Below are positions 17,517 through 27,312 of a stretch of DNA of 64,000 bases, piece by piece (the first letter of the stretch is position 1; every line of letters begins with the position of its first letter). The DNA comes from Pseudomonas sp. S09G 359 (GTDB taxonomy: Bacteria; Pseudomonadota; Gammaproteobacteria; Pseudomonadales; Pseudomonadaceae): positions 1,432,501 through 1,496,500 of the forward strand of contig NZ_CP025263.1 in NCBI RefSeq assembly GCF_002843605.1. Direction: 5' to 3'. A program made the translations under genes and the position numbers. The notes under the pieces are model-generated. The model ran no database searches and was not told the origin of the DNA. It saw only the letters and a list, made by a program, of their open reading frames with translations.

Positions 17517-18233
17517 TCAGGATGCTGGTGTTTCAAGTGTGGGCGGATAAAGTGATCTCATGAACGCTTTGTCGCCCTCTGAGAGTTCTACAGGAAGGGG
17601 CACACCGATGTTGTCCGTTGTTAGCTCGGAGTCGACCGAATAGTGCATGATTGACTTCTGGTCATAAGCTGAATAGATAGTAGTGTTGCGATCAAATACC
17701 GTTAGAATATTAAATTTGGTTTCAGCTTCATTGATTCCCAAGAGTTCAGTTGCATCGAGTAGTTCCTTCTTGTTCCAGTGGATAGTGTTATCCGGGTGTT
17801 GGTGTTCATGTTCTAAGCCGAGCGCGTGTCCGAACTCGTGGCGTATTGAATGGTTGAGGGCTTGCGCCGTTTTGTCAACTAGGTCGATGTGCATAGTAGG
17901 TTGGTCTATCGGGCGATTTCTAGCCTGTGTACCTATGACTGACTGGTTTCCGGAGCCATCTCCTCTTCCGGATATCCTGATGTCGCCATCAGGGGTCGCA
18001 ATAAAGTTGAATTTCAAGTTTGTATGAGGCTGCCAGAGCTTTATTCTTTCCTTGATATAGTCTTTTGCTTTATCCGACATGTTGAATAAAGAAATATTCA
18101 GCGTTGCGTTTTGTGGCCACAAATACTGGGGGCTGGCGATGCCGCGTGTTGGCCTGATTGAAACCGGTGGTGTTATTTCGGAATTGAATGGCGGGGCGTA
18201 GGCCTGTGGGGCGAACGCGGGAATAGTGGTCAT
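17517..18233 (-). CDS. Astacin-like zinc metalloprotease (metzincin)
   Basis: Predicted zinc endopeptidase of 238 residues. The metzincin signature is complete: HEFGHALGLEH gives zinc ligands His132, His136 and His142 with catalytic Glu133, extended by EHQHP as in astacins (M12A). The Met-turn is SIMHYSV (Met196), with Tyr198 in the astacin tyrosine-switch position. There is no signal peptide; the first 30 residues are Pro-rich, so export would need another route. The DNA is visibly more AT-rich than both neighbours, suggesting transfer. ATG 18233 (GGAA 6 bases upstream) is preferred over the TTG at 18245. It sits between the antiporter and dapC genes, which are conserved neighbours elsewhere. 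Confidence 0.85.
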   Translation of the reverse strand: MTTIPAFAPQAYAPPFNSEITPPVSIRPTRGIASPQYLWPQNATLNISLFNMSDKAKDYIKERIKLWQPHTNLKFNFIATPDGDIRISGRGDGSGNQSVIGTQARNRPIDQPTMHIDLVDKTAQALNHSIRHEFGHALGLEHEHQHPDNTIHWNKKELLDATELLGINEAETKFNILTVFDRNTTIYSAYDQKSIMHYSVDSELTTDNIGVPLPVELSEGDKAFMRSLYPPTLETPAS

Positions 18234-18358
18234 GCATATTTCCAAGGAGGCGTAAGTAAAGTACTAATTGAATTAGTAAGCGGCCCCTTGTGTGGTTGTT
18301 TATAAGATTTGAGTTCCATTGGCGTCGAGTGAAAAAGCCCGCTATAACGCCTGTGAGT

Positions 18359-18382
18359 CGTGCACCCTATTGCGGGGTGCAC
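18359..18382 (-). terminator. Hairpin downstream of dapC
   Basis: Near-perfect stem GTGCACCC-CGCAATA-GGGTGCAC just after the dapC stop on the minus strand. There is no T-run, so it may be a weak terminator or a 3' stabilising hairpin. Confidence 0.45.
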
Positions 18383-18394
18383 GCTTGTATTCTG

Positions 18395-19594
18395 TTATCG
18401 GTTGCGTGTGATAAACGCCCGAATCCGTTCAGCCGCTTCCACGCACTCGGCTAATGGCGCAACCAGCGCCAGGCGCACGCGGCCTGCGCCGGGGTTGACG
18501 CCATCCACCTCGCGCGACAGGTACGAACCCGGCACCACGGTCACGTGCTCTTCCACGAACAGGTCGCGGCAGAAGGCGGCATCGTCGCCCTTCACATTTG
18601 GCCACAGGTAGAAGCCGCCGTCCGGGGCTTGTACATCCAGCACCGGCTTGAGAATCGCCAGCACCGCGTCGAATTTCTCGCGATACAGGTCACGGTTGGC
18701 CAGCACGTGGGCCTCATCCTGCCAGGCGGCAATGCTGGCCAGTTGGGTTTGCACTGGCATTGCGCAGCCGTGGTAGGTGCGATACAGCAGGAAGCCTTTG
18801 AGGATATCTGCGTCGCCGGCGACGAAGCCGGAACGCAGGCCTGGCAGGTTGGAGCGCTTGGACAGGCTGTGGAACACCACGCAACGCTTGAAGTCCTCGC
18901 GGCCCAGTTCGACGCAGGCGCTAAGCAGGCCCGGCGGCGGGGTTTGCTCGTCAAAATAGAGTTCGCTGTAGCACTCGTCGGCGGCGATCACGAAGTCGTA
19001 TTCGTCGGCCAGGGCGATGAGTTTTTTCAGGGTGTCAACCGGGATCAGCGCGCCGGTCGGGTTGCCAGGCGAGCACAGGAACAGGATCTGGCAGCGTTTC
19101 CAGATATCCGGCGCCACGGCGTCGAAGTCCGGGTTGAAGCCGTTTTCATCCAGGCACGGCAGGTAGTGCGGCTTGGCCCCGGCCAGGAACGCGGCGCCTT
19201 CGTAGATCTGGTAGAACGGGTTGGGGCTGACCACCAGGGCGTCGTCGCCGCGATTGACCACGGTTTGGGTAAAGGCGAACAGCGCCTCACGGGTGCCGTT
19301 GACCGGCAGGATATTGCGCGCCGGGTCGAGCCAGCCCTTGGGCACGTTGAAACGGCGTTCGCACCAGGCGCCGATGGCCTCGCGTAGGGCCGGGATGCCC
19401 AGGGTGGTCGGGTATACGGCCATCTGGTCGAGGTTATTGCTCAGCGCTTCGGCGACGAACGTCGGCGATTTGTGCTTGGGTTCGCCGATGGACAATGCAA
19501 TCGGGCGTTTGTCCGGGTTGGGCGTAACGCTGCCGAGCAGGGCGCGCAGTTTCTCAAACGGGTAGGGCTGCAGCTGGTTCAGGGCGTTGTTCAT
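18395..19594 (-). CDS. dapC: N-succinyldiaminopimelate aminotransferase
   Basis: PLP class I aminotransferase that makes N-succinyl-LL-diaminopimelate from the keto acid and glutamate. 399 residues, full length. Motifs: RPIALSIGEPKHKSPTF near the N-terminus, VSPNPFYQIYEGAA, CSPGNPTGA (cofactor Asn), AADECYSELYF and the Schiff-base lysine in SLSKRSNLPGLRSGF. The Arg that binds the substrate carboxylate lies in AGRVRLALV. This position beside glnD is the dapC locus in P. aeruginosa, which supports dapC over a general aspartate aminotransferase. Confidence 0.93.
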   Translation of the reverse strand: MNNALNQLQPYPFEKLRALLGSVTPNPDKRPIALSIGEPKHKSPTFVAEALSNNLDQMAVYPTTLGIPALREAIGAWCERRFNVPKGWLDPARNILPVNGTREALFAFTQTVVNRGDDALVVSPNPFYQIYEGAAFLAGAKPHYLPCLDENGFNPDFDAVAPDIWKRCQILFLCSPGNPTGALIPVDTLKKLIALADEYDFVIAADECYSELYFDEQTPPPGLLSACVELGREDFKRCVVFHSLSKRSNLPGLRSGFVAGDADILKGFLLYRTYHGCAMPVQTQLASIAAWQDEAHVLANRDLYREKFDAVLAILKPVLDVQAPDGGFYLWPNVKGDDAAFCRDLFVEEHVTVVPGSYLSREVDGVNPGAGRVRLALVAPLAECVEAAERIRAFITRNR

Positions 19595-19652
19595 CGCAAA
19601 TCTCGCTCAATTCGTATGTAGGCACGCGGTCTGCCGGGCAAAAAAAATCCAA

Positions 19653-19743
19653 TCTGGGAGGGGGGCTTGCTCCCGATGGCGGTCGATCAGAGACACAATA
19701 ATTGGCTGACCCGCCGCAATCGGGGGCAAGCCCCCTCCCACAT
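19653..19743. repeat. REP pair, GGGAGGGGGGC type
   Basis: CTGGGAGGGGGGCTTGCTCC faces GGGGCAAGCCCCCTCCCACA across about 45 bases, between glnD and dapC on the same strand. The left copy has lost the usual GTGGG start (CTGGG). Confidence 0.88.
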
Positions 19744-19752
19744 AAGCTCCAC

Positions 19753-22449
19753 TCAAATGGTCAGGCGCGTCAGCTCGGGTTCCTGGCTCACGCTCAACTG
19801 CTGCACGATGGCTTCCTGCAGGCGGCGGCACAGTTCCGGGTCGGACAGCGGCTGGTTGTCGGCGTCGGTAATGAAGAACACGTCTTCCACCCGTTCGCCG
19901 AGGGTCGCAATTTTGGCGTTCTGTAGCGACAGGTCGAACTCCAGAAAAATCCCGCCGATGCGTGCCAGCAAGCCTGGGCGGTCCGGTGCGCTGAGCTCCA
20001 GCACGGTGACTGGGCGCTGGGCGTCGTTGGAGATGGTCACCTGGGGCGCGAAGGCAAAGTGCTTGAGCTGGCGCGGCACCCGACGCTGGATGATGGTCGG
20101 GTAGTCGTCCGGGTTGCGCAAGGCTTCGGTCAGGCCCTCGCGGATCTTTTTCACCCGCACCGGGTTATCGCCGATGGACTCGCCTTCGGTGTCGAGCACG
20201 ATGTAGGTGTCGAGGGTGAACTGGCTGCTGGAGGTGATTACGCGGGCGTCATGGATGTTGAGGTTGAGCTGGTCCATGGCGGCCACGGTCACGGCAAAGA
20301 AGTCGTGCTGGTCGGGGGCGTAGATGAAGATCTGCGTGCCGCCCTCGAATTCGCGCTGGGTGGTTTCCTTGATCAGCACCAATGGCCCGCCATCGGCCGG
20401 CTGCTGCAGGATCGCGTCACTGTGCCAGGCCACGTCGCCGGCGGTGTGGCGCAGGAAGTAATCGTCACCGAGTTGCGACCACAGTTGCTCGACGTCATCC
20501 GGGTCGTTGCCGCCGCGCACCAGGATATCCAGGGCTGCGCTTTGGGTGCGGCGGATCTGTTCTTCGCGGTCTACCGGGTTTTCCAGGCCGCGGCGCAACG
20601 CGCGCTTGGTTTCGGTGTAGAGCTGGCGCAACAGGCTGGCGCGCCAGGAATTCCACAGGGTCGGGTTGGTGGCGTTGATGTCGGAGACGGTCAGCACGTA
20701 CAGGTAGTCGAGGCGGGTTTCATCGCCGACGATGCCGGCGAAGTCGTGGATCACCTGCGGGTCGGACAAGTCCTTGCGCTGCGCGGTGGTCGACATCACC
20801 AAGTGGTTCTGCACCAGCCAGACAATCAGGCGGCTGTCCCACAGCGGCAACTGGTGGCGCTGGCAGAAAGCCTCGGCATCCACGGCGCCGACTTCGGAGT
20901 GGTCGCCGTGCCGGCCTTTGCCGATGTCGTGGTACAGGCCGGCCAGGTAGATCAGCTCCGGCTTGGGCAACTTGGCCATCAGCTTGCTGGCCAGCGGGAA
21001 TTTCTCTGACACCTGGGTGTACTGCAACTTACGCAGGTGCTTGATCAGGTTCAGGGTGTGGGCGTCCACGGTATAGATGTGGAACAGGTCATGCTGCATC
21101 TGCCCGACAATAAAGCCGAACTCCGGCAGGTAGCGCCCGAGGATGCCGTAGCGGTTCATGCGCCGCAGGTTGCGGTGGATGCCGATCTTGCACTTGAACA
21201 GCTCGATAAACAGGCTGGTGTTGCGGATATCGTTGCGAAAATCATCGTCGATCAAGTGACGGTTTTCCCGCAGCAGACGGATGGTATCGGCGCGCACGCC
21301 TTTGATTTCCGGCTGCTGGGCCATCAGCACGAAGATTTCCAGCATGGCAAACGGGGTGCGGCGGAACACGTTGTCGTTACGCGCTTCGATATAGCCGTCG
21401 TGCAGCTGGAAGCGCGCATTGATCGGCTGCGGCGGCGCTTCGTCTTCGGGGGCCAGGATCACTTCTTCGAAGTGCTGGATGATCAGGTCGCTGAGCTGGG
21501 CAATGCTCATGACCACTCGGTAATACTGCTGCATGAAGCTTTCGATGCTGGTCTTCGCGTCTTCGCCTTCAAAGCCCAGCAGGGTGGCGATGGAGCGCTG
21601 GTGGTCGAACAGCAGGCGGTCTTCGGAGCGCCCGGCGAGCATATGCAGGGCGTAGCGCACCTTCCACAGGAACTCCTGGGACGAGGCCAGCAAGGCGTTT
21701 TCGCTCTCCACCAGGAAACCTTCGCCGGCCAAGGCGCGCAGGTTCAGGGTGCCGTACTGGCGCCGGGCAACCCACAAGATCGTCTGGATATCCCGCAGCC
21801 CGCCCGGCGAGCCTTTGACGTTGGGTTCCAGGTTGTATTCGGTGTCGTTGTACTTGTGGTGGCGAGCCTTCTGCTCGGCGCGCTTGGCCAGGAAAAACTC
21901 CTTGCTCGGCCACATATGTGCGGTGCTGGTGACTTCGAGCATGCGCTGGCGCAGGCGCTCGGGGCCGGCGATGGTACGGCTTTCCATGAGGTTGGTGATC
22001 ACGGTGAGGTCGGCGCGGGCCTCCTCGGCGCATTCGTCCACCGAGCGCACGCTTTGGCCGACTTCCAGGCCGATGTCCCACAGCAGCGTCAGAAAACGCT
22101 CGATGGAGTCGCGAAAAATCTCATGATCGGCGCTGTCCAGCAGGATCAACAGGTCGATGTCGGAGTAGGGGTGCAGCTCGCCGCGCCCGTAGCCACCGAC
22201 CGCCACCAGGGCGATATCGGCGTCTTCGCTCCAACTGAACTGTTCCCAGGCCTTTTGCAGGATGTTATCGACGAACCAGGCGCGGTCCTCGATCAGCCGG
22301 CGGATATCCCGGCCGCTGCGAAAGCGCTCATCGAGCACCTCGCGGGCCTGGCGGATCGCCTTCTTGAAAGCGGCGATGGGGCTCGCCTTCAGGGCCAGTT
22401 CGGCCTGGAACTGGCCACGGTCGAAGAGTTCGGGATCCACCTGGGGCAT
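19753..22449 (-). CDS. glnD: PII uridylyltransferase / uridylyl-removing enzyme GlnD
   Basis: Nitrogen sensor that adds UMP to PII proteins when glutamine is low and removes it when high. 898 residues, full length. Domains in order: nucleotidyltransferase (about 60-220) with [20 protein letters not shown], whose Asp pair binds metal; a helical linker; an HD phosphohydrolase domain with [17 protein letters not shown] and an HxV segment; two C-terminal ACT domains (about 705 onward, including [18 protein letters not shown]) for glutamine sensing. It lies downstream of map on the same strand, as in P. aeruginosa. Confidence 0.97.
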   Translation of the reverse strand: MPQVDPELFDRGQFQAELALKASPIAAFKKAIRQAREVLDERFRSGRDIRRLIEDRAWFVDNILQKAWEQFSWSEDADIALVAVGGYGRGELHPYSDIDLLILLDSADHEIFRDSIERFLTLLWDIGLEVGQSVRSVDECAEEARADLTVITNLMESRTIAGPERLRQRMLEVTSTAHMWPSKEFFLAKRAEQKARHHKYNDTEYNLEPNVKGSPGGLRDIQTILWVARRQYGTLNLRALAGEGFLVESENALLASSQEFLWKVRYALHMLAGRSEDRLLFDHQRSIATLLGFEGEDAKTSIESFMQQYYRVVMSIAQLSDLIIQHFEEVILAPEDEAPPQPINARFQLHDGYIEARNDNVFRRTPFAMLEIFVLMAQQPEIKGVRADTIRLLRENRHLIDDDFRNDIRNTSLFIELFKCKIGIHRNLRRMNRYGILGRYLPEFGFIVGQMQHDLFHIYTVDAHTLNLIKHLRKLQYTQVSEKFPLASKLMAKLPKPELIYLAGLYHDIGKGRHGDHSEVGAVDAEAFCQRHQLPLWDSRLIVWLVQNHLVMSTTAQRKDLSDPQVIHDFAGIVGDETRLDYLYVLTVSDINATNPTLWNSWRASLLRQLYTETKRALRRGLENPVDREEQIRRTQSAALDILVRGGNDPDDVEQLWSQLGDDYFLRHTAGDVAWHSDAILQQPADGGPLVLIKETTQREFEGGTQIFIYAPDQHDFFAVTVAAMDQLNLNIHDARVITSSSQFTLDTYIVLDTEGESIGDNPVRVKKIREGLTEALRNPDDYPTIIQRRVPRQLKHFAFAPQVTISNDAQRPVTVLELSAPDRPGLLARIGGIFLEFDLSLQNAKIATLGERVEDVFFITDADNQPLSDPELCRRLQEAIVQQLSVSQEPELTRLTI

Positions 22450-22518
22450 CGATCGGCTTTCCTTTCTATCTATCAGTCAGTCACAACACAGTTTGGGAAA
22501 ACCTTGGTAACCCTTTTA

Positions 22519-23301
22519 TTACGCCGAAATACGTGGAATCGTGTCGTCGGCGCGCAGGGTGAAGATCTCGTAGCCGGTGTCGGTGACCAGCAGGGTGTGT
22601 TCCCATTGGGCCGAGAGCTTGCGGTCCTTGGTGATGGCGGTCCAGCCGTCGCCCAGCACCTTGGTGTCGGCCTTGCCCTGGTTAATCATCGGCTCGATGG
22701 TGAAGGTCATGCCAGCCTTGAGCTCCATGCCGGTGCCGGCGCGGCCGTAGTGCAGGATCTGCGGTTCTTCGTGGAAGACCGTGCCGATGCCGTGGCCGCA
22801 GAATTCACGCACTACCGAGAAGCCATTCTTTTCGGCGTGCTTCTGGATCACTTCACCGATGTCGCCCAGGCGGCAGCCGGGTTTGACGATCTCGATGGCC
22901 TTGTACATGCATTCCTGGGTGACCTGGGACAAACGCTCGGCCCAGACCGGCACGGTGCCGACGTGGAACATGCGGCTGGTGTCGCCGAAGTAGCCGTCCT
23001 TGATCACGGTAACGTCGATGTTCAGGGTGTCGCCGTCCTTCAACGGCTTGTCGCCTGGAATCCCGTGGCAAACCACGTGGTTGACCGAGGTGCAGATCGA
23101 CTTGGGGAAGCCTTTGTAGTTCAGTGGCGCAGGGATGGCCTTTTGCACGTCGACGATATAGTCGTGGCAGATCTGGTTGAGTGTTTCGGTGGTGACGCCG
23201 GGCTTGACGTGTTCGGCGATCATTTCCAGCACGTCGGCAGCCAGTTTGCCGGCAATGCGCATGCCGGCGATGTCTTCGGCGGTTTTCAAACTAACGGTCA
23301 T
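22519..23301 (-). CDS. map: Methionine aminopeptidase type I
   Basis: Removes the initiator Met from new proteins; cytoplasmic metalloenzyme. 260 residues, a type Ia enzyme without N-terminal extension. Metal and active-site segments: VVCHGIPGDKPLKDGDTLNIDVTV and GYFGDTSRMFHVG give the two Asp ligands, CGHGIGTVFHEEPQI the catalytic and ligand His, and FTIEPMINQG and QWEHTLLVT the Glu ligands. It is transcribed away from rpsB, its usual divergent neighbour. Unusually, 1.25 kb separates the two because of the palindromic element at 23451-24285. Confidence 0.97.
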   Translation of the reverse strand: MTVSLKTAEDIAGMRIAGKLAADVLEMIAEHVKPGVTTETLNQICHDYIVDVQKAIPAPLNYKGFPKSICTSVNHVVCHGIPGDKPLKDGDTLNIDVTVIKDGYFGDTSRMFHVGTVPVWAERLSQVTQECMYKAIEIVKPGCRLGDIGEVIQKHAEKNGFSVVREFCGHGIGTVFHEEPQILHYGRAGTGMELKAGMTFTIEPMINQGKADTKVLGDGWTAITKDRKLSAQWEHTLLVTDTGYEIFTLRADDTIPRISA

Positions 23302-23450
23302 ACAGGCTCTCTCTAGCGCGACGCGCTGAAATCAATACGGTTTACGGGCGTGCGACAAAAGGTTACAGAATTCGCACAAGCCTCAGAAAACGCGATTCTA
23401 TCAGACGATGGGGGCAAGTCATGAGCGTCTGATCATCGCTTCTATCTATG

Positions 23451-24285
23451 GGGGGGTTATGTTGATGAGTGCATATCCGTTGTTGTGGTAACGGCTGAGT
23501 ATGGTTCCGCTCTTACAGCGGGTCACTTTTGGAAAGACCCAAAAGTAACCAAAAGGTCTTCGCCCCATCACTCGGCACCTCGCCTCCGGCTCGGTGTGCC
23601 CTCACTCCGGCTTTGGACCGTGGGCCGCCGCGATGGGCCATCCATGGCCCAGCGCGGCTAACCCGGCGTCCTGCCGGGTTGCCCACGCTCCAAAGCCTGC
23701 GTTCGGCCAGCGTGATTGACGGGGCGCCTTAAATCAAAATCAAAAGCCAAAGCAGATCAAGAGCAGAGCACGGCGGCCTGAAAGTCGACCTGAGTGGTTG
23801 GATCAAGGGCAGATACCTTTACTGGCTTTCCGGCGATGCAGGCGCCTTGGTCGATCAGGAACAAACAGTCGAGGCGATCGCAGGCAAGCCAGCGGCTACA
23901 GAAAAACGCTCTGGATCTGCTTTGCCTCTCGCTCTGCCTGCGCTCTCGATCTGCTTCAACCACTCAGGTCGGCTTCCAGGCCGCCGTGCTGTAGATGTTG
24001 ATCTTGATCTTGATCTAGGCGCCCCATCAACCACGCTGGCCGCACGCGGGTTTGAATTCGTGGGTAACCTGGCAGGACGCCAGGTTAGCCGCGATGGGCC
24101 AAGGATGGCCCATCGCGGCGGCCCACGAATTCAAGCCTGCGTGCGGGCATACCGAGCCGGAGGCGAGGTACCGAGTGGTGGGGCAAGAGCCCTTTTGGTT
24201 ACTTTTGGGGCTCCTTTCCAAAAGTGACCCGCCGTAAGGGCGGAACCCATAGCCGCCATCACCCCACCAACGCATATACCCCCCC
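23451..24285. repeat. Large imperfect palindrome, about 835 bp, between map and rpsB
   Basis: The left arm (about 23451-23800) is the near reverse complement of the right arm (about 23957-24285); the unpaired centre is about 156 bp. Matching landmarks from outside in: GGGTCACTTTTGGAAAG (left) against CTTTCCAAAAGTGACCC (right); CCGCGATGGGCCATCC in both arms; GGCCAGCGTG against CACGCTGGCC; GGGGCGCC against GGCGCCCC; CACGGCGGCCTG against CAGGCCGCCGTG; GAGTGGTTG against CAACCACTC. Each arm also has shorter internal palindromes, such as GTAACCTGGCAGGACGCCAG. Short frames here (for example 23529-23732) look spurious. I recall similar long repeats in fluorescens-group genomes but cannot name the family with certainty. 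Confidence 0.85.
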
Positions 24286-24409
24286 AGCAGACCAGCGAGG
24301 CCCAACTGAAGCCCCTATAAACCGGAGCTTCTCGCCTCTAATCAAAGGCTTGCATAACCATCACGAAAGGCAAACGTGATTGCGGGTTTCGTTTTCGCCC
24401 TTCGTGTGG

Positions 24410-24556
24410 TATAAAATGCGCCGCTTTCCGGGGATACCCCGCAAAGCTTAAATCCACACACGTGTCGACACGATGACCTGGGTGCCGGAGGCCTTGATGC
24501 CGCTGGTTGGTCATTGGGATACGTGGAGGCCAAACCCGACTTATTAAGGAACTATC
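24410..24556 (+). promoter_or_regulatory. rpsB promoter and structured leader (probable S2 autoregulation site)
   Basis: TATAAAAT at 24410-24417 is a strong -10 region; the matching -35 (TTTCGT area, about 24387-24392) is weak. The leader of about 130 bases contains a CGGGG-ATA-CCCCG hairpin (24429-24441), a perfect CGTGTCGACACG palindrome (24461-24472) and a GGAACT ribosome site before ATG 24557. In gammaproteobacteria the rpsB leader has a conserved structure through which S2 represses rpsB-tsf; that this leader does so is inference. Confidence 0.6.
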
Positions 24557-25294
24557 ATGTCCCAAGTCAACATGCGCGATATGCTGAAGGCCGGTGTGCA
24601 CTTCGGTCACCAGACCCGTTACTGGAACCCGAAAATGGGTAAATACATTTTCGGCGCGCGTAACAAGATTCACATTATCAACCTTGAAAAAACCCTGCCA
24701 ATGTTCAACGAAGCTCTGACTTTCGTAGAGCGTCTGGCCCAGGGCAAAAACAAGATCCTGTTCGTCGGCACCAAGCGTTCCGCTGGCAAGATCGTTGCTG
24801 AAGAAGCAGCACGTTGCGGTTCGCCGTACGTCGATCACCGCTGGTTGGGCGGCATGCTGACCAACTTCAAAACCATCCGTGCTTCCATCAAGCGTCTGCG
24901 TGACCTTGAAGTACAAGCCGAAGACGGTACTTTCGCCAAGCTGACCAAGAAAGAAGCGCTGATGCGCTCCCGTGACCTGGAAAAGCTCGATCGTTCCCTG
25001 GGTGGTATCAAGGACATGGGCGGTCTGCCTGACGCACTGTTCGTTATCGACGTTGATCACGAGCGCATCGCGATCACCGAAGCCAACAAGCTGGGCATCC
25101 CTGTTATCGGCGTAGTCGATACCAACAGCAGCCCGGAAGGCGTTGACTACATCATCCCAGGCAACGATGACGCAATCCGCGCTATCCAGCTGTACATGGG
25201 TTCGATGGCTGACGCTGTAATCCGTGGTCGCAACCACGTTGCTGGTGGTACCGAGCAGTTCGTTGAAGAAGCTCCGGTAGCTGCCGCTGAGTAA
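24557..25294 (+). CDS. rpsB: 30S ribosomal protein S2
   Basis: Small-subunit protein needed for S1 binding and translation initiation. 245 residues, beginning [32 protein letters not shown], the typical S2 start, with [15 protein letters not shown] and [11 protein letters not shown] further on. Codon use is that of a highly expressed gene. First gene of the rpsB-tsf unit; an attenuator-like hairpin separates it from tsf. Confidence 0.99.
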   Translation: MSQVNMRDMLKAGVHFGHQTRYWNPKMGKYIFGARNKIHIINLEKTLPMFNEALTFVERLAQGKNKILFVGTKRSAGKIVAEEAARCGSPYVDHRWLGGMLTNFKTIRASIKRLRDLEVQAEDGTFAKLTKKEALMRSRDLEKLDRSLGGIKDMGGLPDALFVIDVDHERIAITEANKLGIPVIGVVDTNSSPEGVDYIIPGNDDAIRAIQLYMGSMADAVIRGRNHVAGGTEQFVEEAPVAAAE

Positions 25295-25322
25295 TTGACG
25301 CCCTGGCGTTGACTCAGTAAGC

Positions 25323-25351
25323 AAAAAGGGGGCTTGGCCCCCTTTTTGCCA
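25323..25351 (+). terminator. rpsB-tsf intergenic attenuator
   Basis: AAAAAGGGGGC-TTGG-CCCCCTTTTT: a strong GC stem with a T-run between rpsB and tsf. It probably ends part of the transcripts, giving more rpsB than tsf mRNA, as in other bacteria. Confidence 0.85.
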
Positions 25352-25496
25352 CCTCGAAAACCGTTTGTCGGCGCCACTTGTGGCAGCGCAACCTAGCGAC
25401 TGTAACGTGCAGCGGCCTACAACGGTGATTCGGGAAGAATTGATCGCCCGTTTGATCGGGTGGAATGGTTGAAAACCTATCCAAGAGGATTTTGAA

Positions 25497-26360
25497 ATGG
25501 CAGAGATTACTGCAGCGTTGGTTAAAGAACTGCGCGAGCGCACCGGCGAAGGCATGATGGATTGCAAAAAGGCCTTGACCAAGGCCGGCGGCGACATCGA
25601 AAAAGCCATTGATGACATGCGTGCTTCGGGCGCCATCAAGGCTGCCAAGAAAGCCGGTAACGTAGCGGCTGAAGGCGCTATCGCTCTGGTTGAAGACGGC
25701 AAGGCTGCCGTTCTGCTGGAAGTGAACTCCCAGACCGACTTCCTGGCTCTGCAGGACGACTTCAAGGCGTTCGTTGCTGCCAGCGTCAAGAAAGCATTCG
25801 ACGACAAGCTGACCACCGTTGAGCCGTTGATCGAAGCTCAAGAAGCTGATCGCCTGGTACTGGTCGGCAAGGTTGGCGAAAACGTCAACATCCGTCGCCT
25901 GGCTCGCATTGAAGGTGATGTGGTTGGTGGTTACCTGCACGGTAACAAAATCGGCGTTGTGGTTGCCCTTAAAGGCGGCGACGTTGAACTGGCCAAAGAC
26001 ATCGCTATGCACGTAGCGGCCAGCAACCCTGAATTCCTGCTGCCATCGGAAGTGTCCGCTGACGCAATCGAGCGCGAAAAAGCCGTGTTCCTGAGCCTCA
26101 ATGCTGACAAGATCGCCGGCAAGCCAGAAAACATCGTTGAAAACATGATCAAAGGCCGTATCAGCAAGTTCCTGGCTGAAGCGAGCCTGGTTGAGCAGGC
26201 GTTCGTCAAGAACCCTGAAATCAAGGTTGGCGAACTGGCCAAGAAAGCCGGTGCTGAAATCGTTTCCTTCACTTACTACAAAGTAGGCGAAGGCATCGAG
26301 AAGCCGGTCGACAACTTCGCTGAAGAAGTTGCTGCCCAGCTGGCTGCCGCCAAGCAATAA
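25497..26360 (+). CDS. tsf: Translation elongation factor Ts
   Basis: Nucleotide exchange factor that recycles EF-Tu from GDP to GTP. 287 residues. The N-terminal UBA-like module (ITAALVKELRERTGEGMMDCKKAL) and the core motif NSQTDFLALQDDF, whose TDF residues enter EF-Tu, are intact. A GAGG ribosome site precedes ATG 25497. It has a 200-base leader after the rpsB attenuator, so a separate promoter is possible. Confidence 0.99.
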   Translation: MAEITAALVKELRERTGEGMMDCKKALTKAGGDIEKAIDDMRASGAIKAAKKAGNVAAEGAIALVEDGKAAVLLEVNSQTDFLALQDDFKAFVAASVKKAFDDKLTTVEPLIEAQEADRLVLVGKVGENVNIRRLARIEGDVVGGYLHGNKIGVVVALKGGDVELAKDIAMHVAASNPEFLLPSEVSADAIEREKAVFLSLNADKIAGKPENIVENMIKGRISKFLAEASLVEQAFVKNPEIKVGELAKKAGAEIVSFTYYKVGEGIEKPVDNFAEEVAAQLAAAKQ

Positions 26361-26381
26361 GACAGTTTCAACTGTCGCCCG

Positions 26382-26416
26382 AAAGAGGCTGCCCGCTCAC
26401 GCGCGCAGCCTCTTTT
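26382..26416 (+). terminator. Terminator after tsf
   Basis: AAAGAGGCTGC paired with GCAGCCTCTTT around a 12-base loop, ending in TTTT, about 20 bases after the tsf stop. Confidence 0.88.
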
Positions 26417-26568
26417 CAAATGGGCAGGCCGATTTTATTTGGCTTCCCCTTGGAACTGGCTTACAAAGCCGTGTTCCGATGGCGCTGTGACAGCGTCCAG
26501 CTAGAGTGAACGCAAGCCGTAAACGGCTCGCCAAGAATTTTTAAAATACGCCGCAGGAGAGATTCGCA

Positions 26569-27312
26569 ATGGCTCAGCAGGGCAGTGGTTATCAGGCTCG
26601 CTATAAACGCATTCTACTCAAGCTTAGCGGCGAGGCCCTGATGGGCTCGGAAGAGTTCGGGATCGATCCCAAGGTACTCGACCGCATGGCGCTGGAAGTC
26701 GGCCAACTGGTCGGTATCGGCGTACAAGTCGGCCTGGTAATTGGCGGTGGTAACCTGTTCCGTGGTGCGGCACTCAGTGCTGCTGGCATGGACCGAGTCA
26801 CTGGCGACCACATGGGCATGCTGGCCACTGTGATGAACGCCCTGGCCATGCGTGACGCCCTGGAGCGTGCCAATATCTCGGCTATCGTGATGTCGGCTAT
26901 TTCCATGGTCGGCGTGACTGATCACTATGATCGCCGCAAAGCCATGCGCCATTTGAACGCCAAAGAGGTGGTTATTTTTGCCGCCGGTACCGGCAACCCG
27001 TTTTTCACCACGGATTCGGCTGCTTGCCTGCGCGCCATCGAGATCGATGCCGACGTAGTGCTTAAAGCCACCAAGGTGGACGGCGTGTACACCGCAGACC
27101 CATTCAAAGACCCGCATGCCGAGAAGTTCGATCATCTGACCTACGATGAAGTGCTGGATCGCAAGCTGGGTGTGATGGACCTGACGGCTATTTGCCTGTG
27201 CCGCGACCACAAGATGCCGCTGCGCGTATTTAACATGAACAAGCCCGGCGCCCTGCTGAATATCGTACACGGCGGCGCGGAAGGGACTCTGATCGAGGAA
27301 GGCCAACAATGA
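26569..27312 (+). CDS. pyrH: UMP kinase
   Basis: Phosphorylates UMP to UDP in pyrimidine supply; bacterial hexameric amino-acid-kinase fold. 247 residues. Motifs: [13 protein letters not shown] (phosphate loop), [10 protein letters not shown] and the catalytic/acceptor region [23 protein letters not shown]. An AGGAGAG site precedes ATG 26569. The stop overlaps the start of frr by 4 bases. This begins the long pyrH-frr-uppS-cdsA-dxr-rseP run. Confidence 0.98.
   Translation: MAQQGSGYQARYKRILLKLSGEALMGSEEFGIDPKVLDRMALEVGQLVGIGVQVGLVIGGGNLFRGAALSAAGMDRVTGDHMGMLATVMNALAMRDALERANISAIVMSAISMVGVTDHYDRRKAMRHLNAKEVVIFAAGTGNPFFTTDSAACLRAIEIDADVVLKATKVDGVYTADPFKDPHAEKFDHLTYDEVLDRKLGVMDLTAICLCRDHKMPLRVFNMNKPGALLNIVHGGAEGTLIEEGQQ

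Noticed and set aside
21037..23316. 759-codon open frame antisense to glnD and map
   Set aside because: It crosses two well-supported genes on the other strand and has no recognisable domain; typical high-GC shadow.
23529..24227. Short frames in the map-rpsB interval as small genes
   Set aside because: They fall in the large palindrome, appear on both strands in mirrored form, and have no convincing ribosome site.
23451..24285. Insertion sequence or composite transposon between map and rpsB
   Set aside because: No transposase frame, no short target duplication recognised, and the arms pair over their whole length rather than only at the ends.
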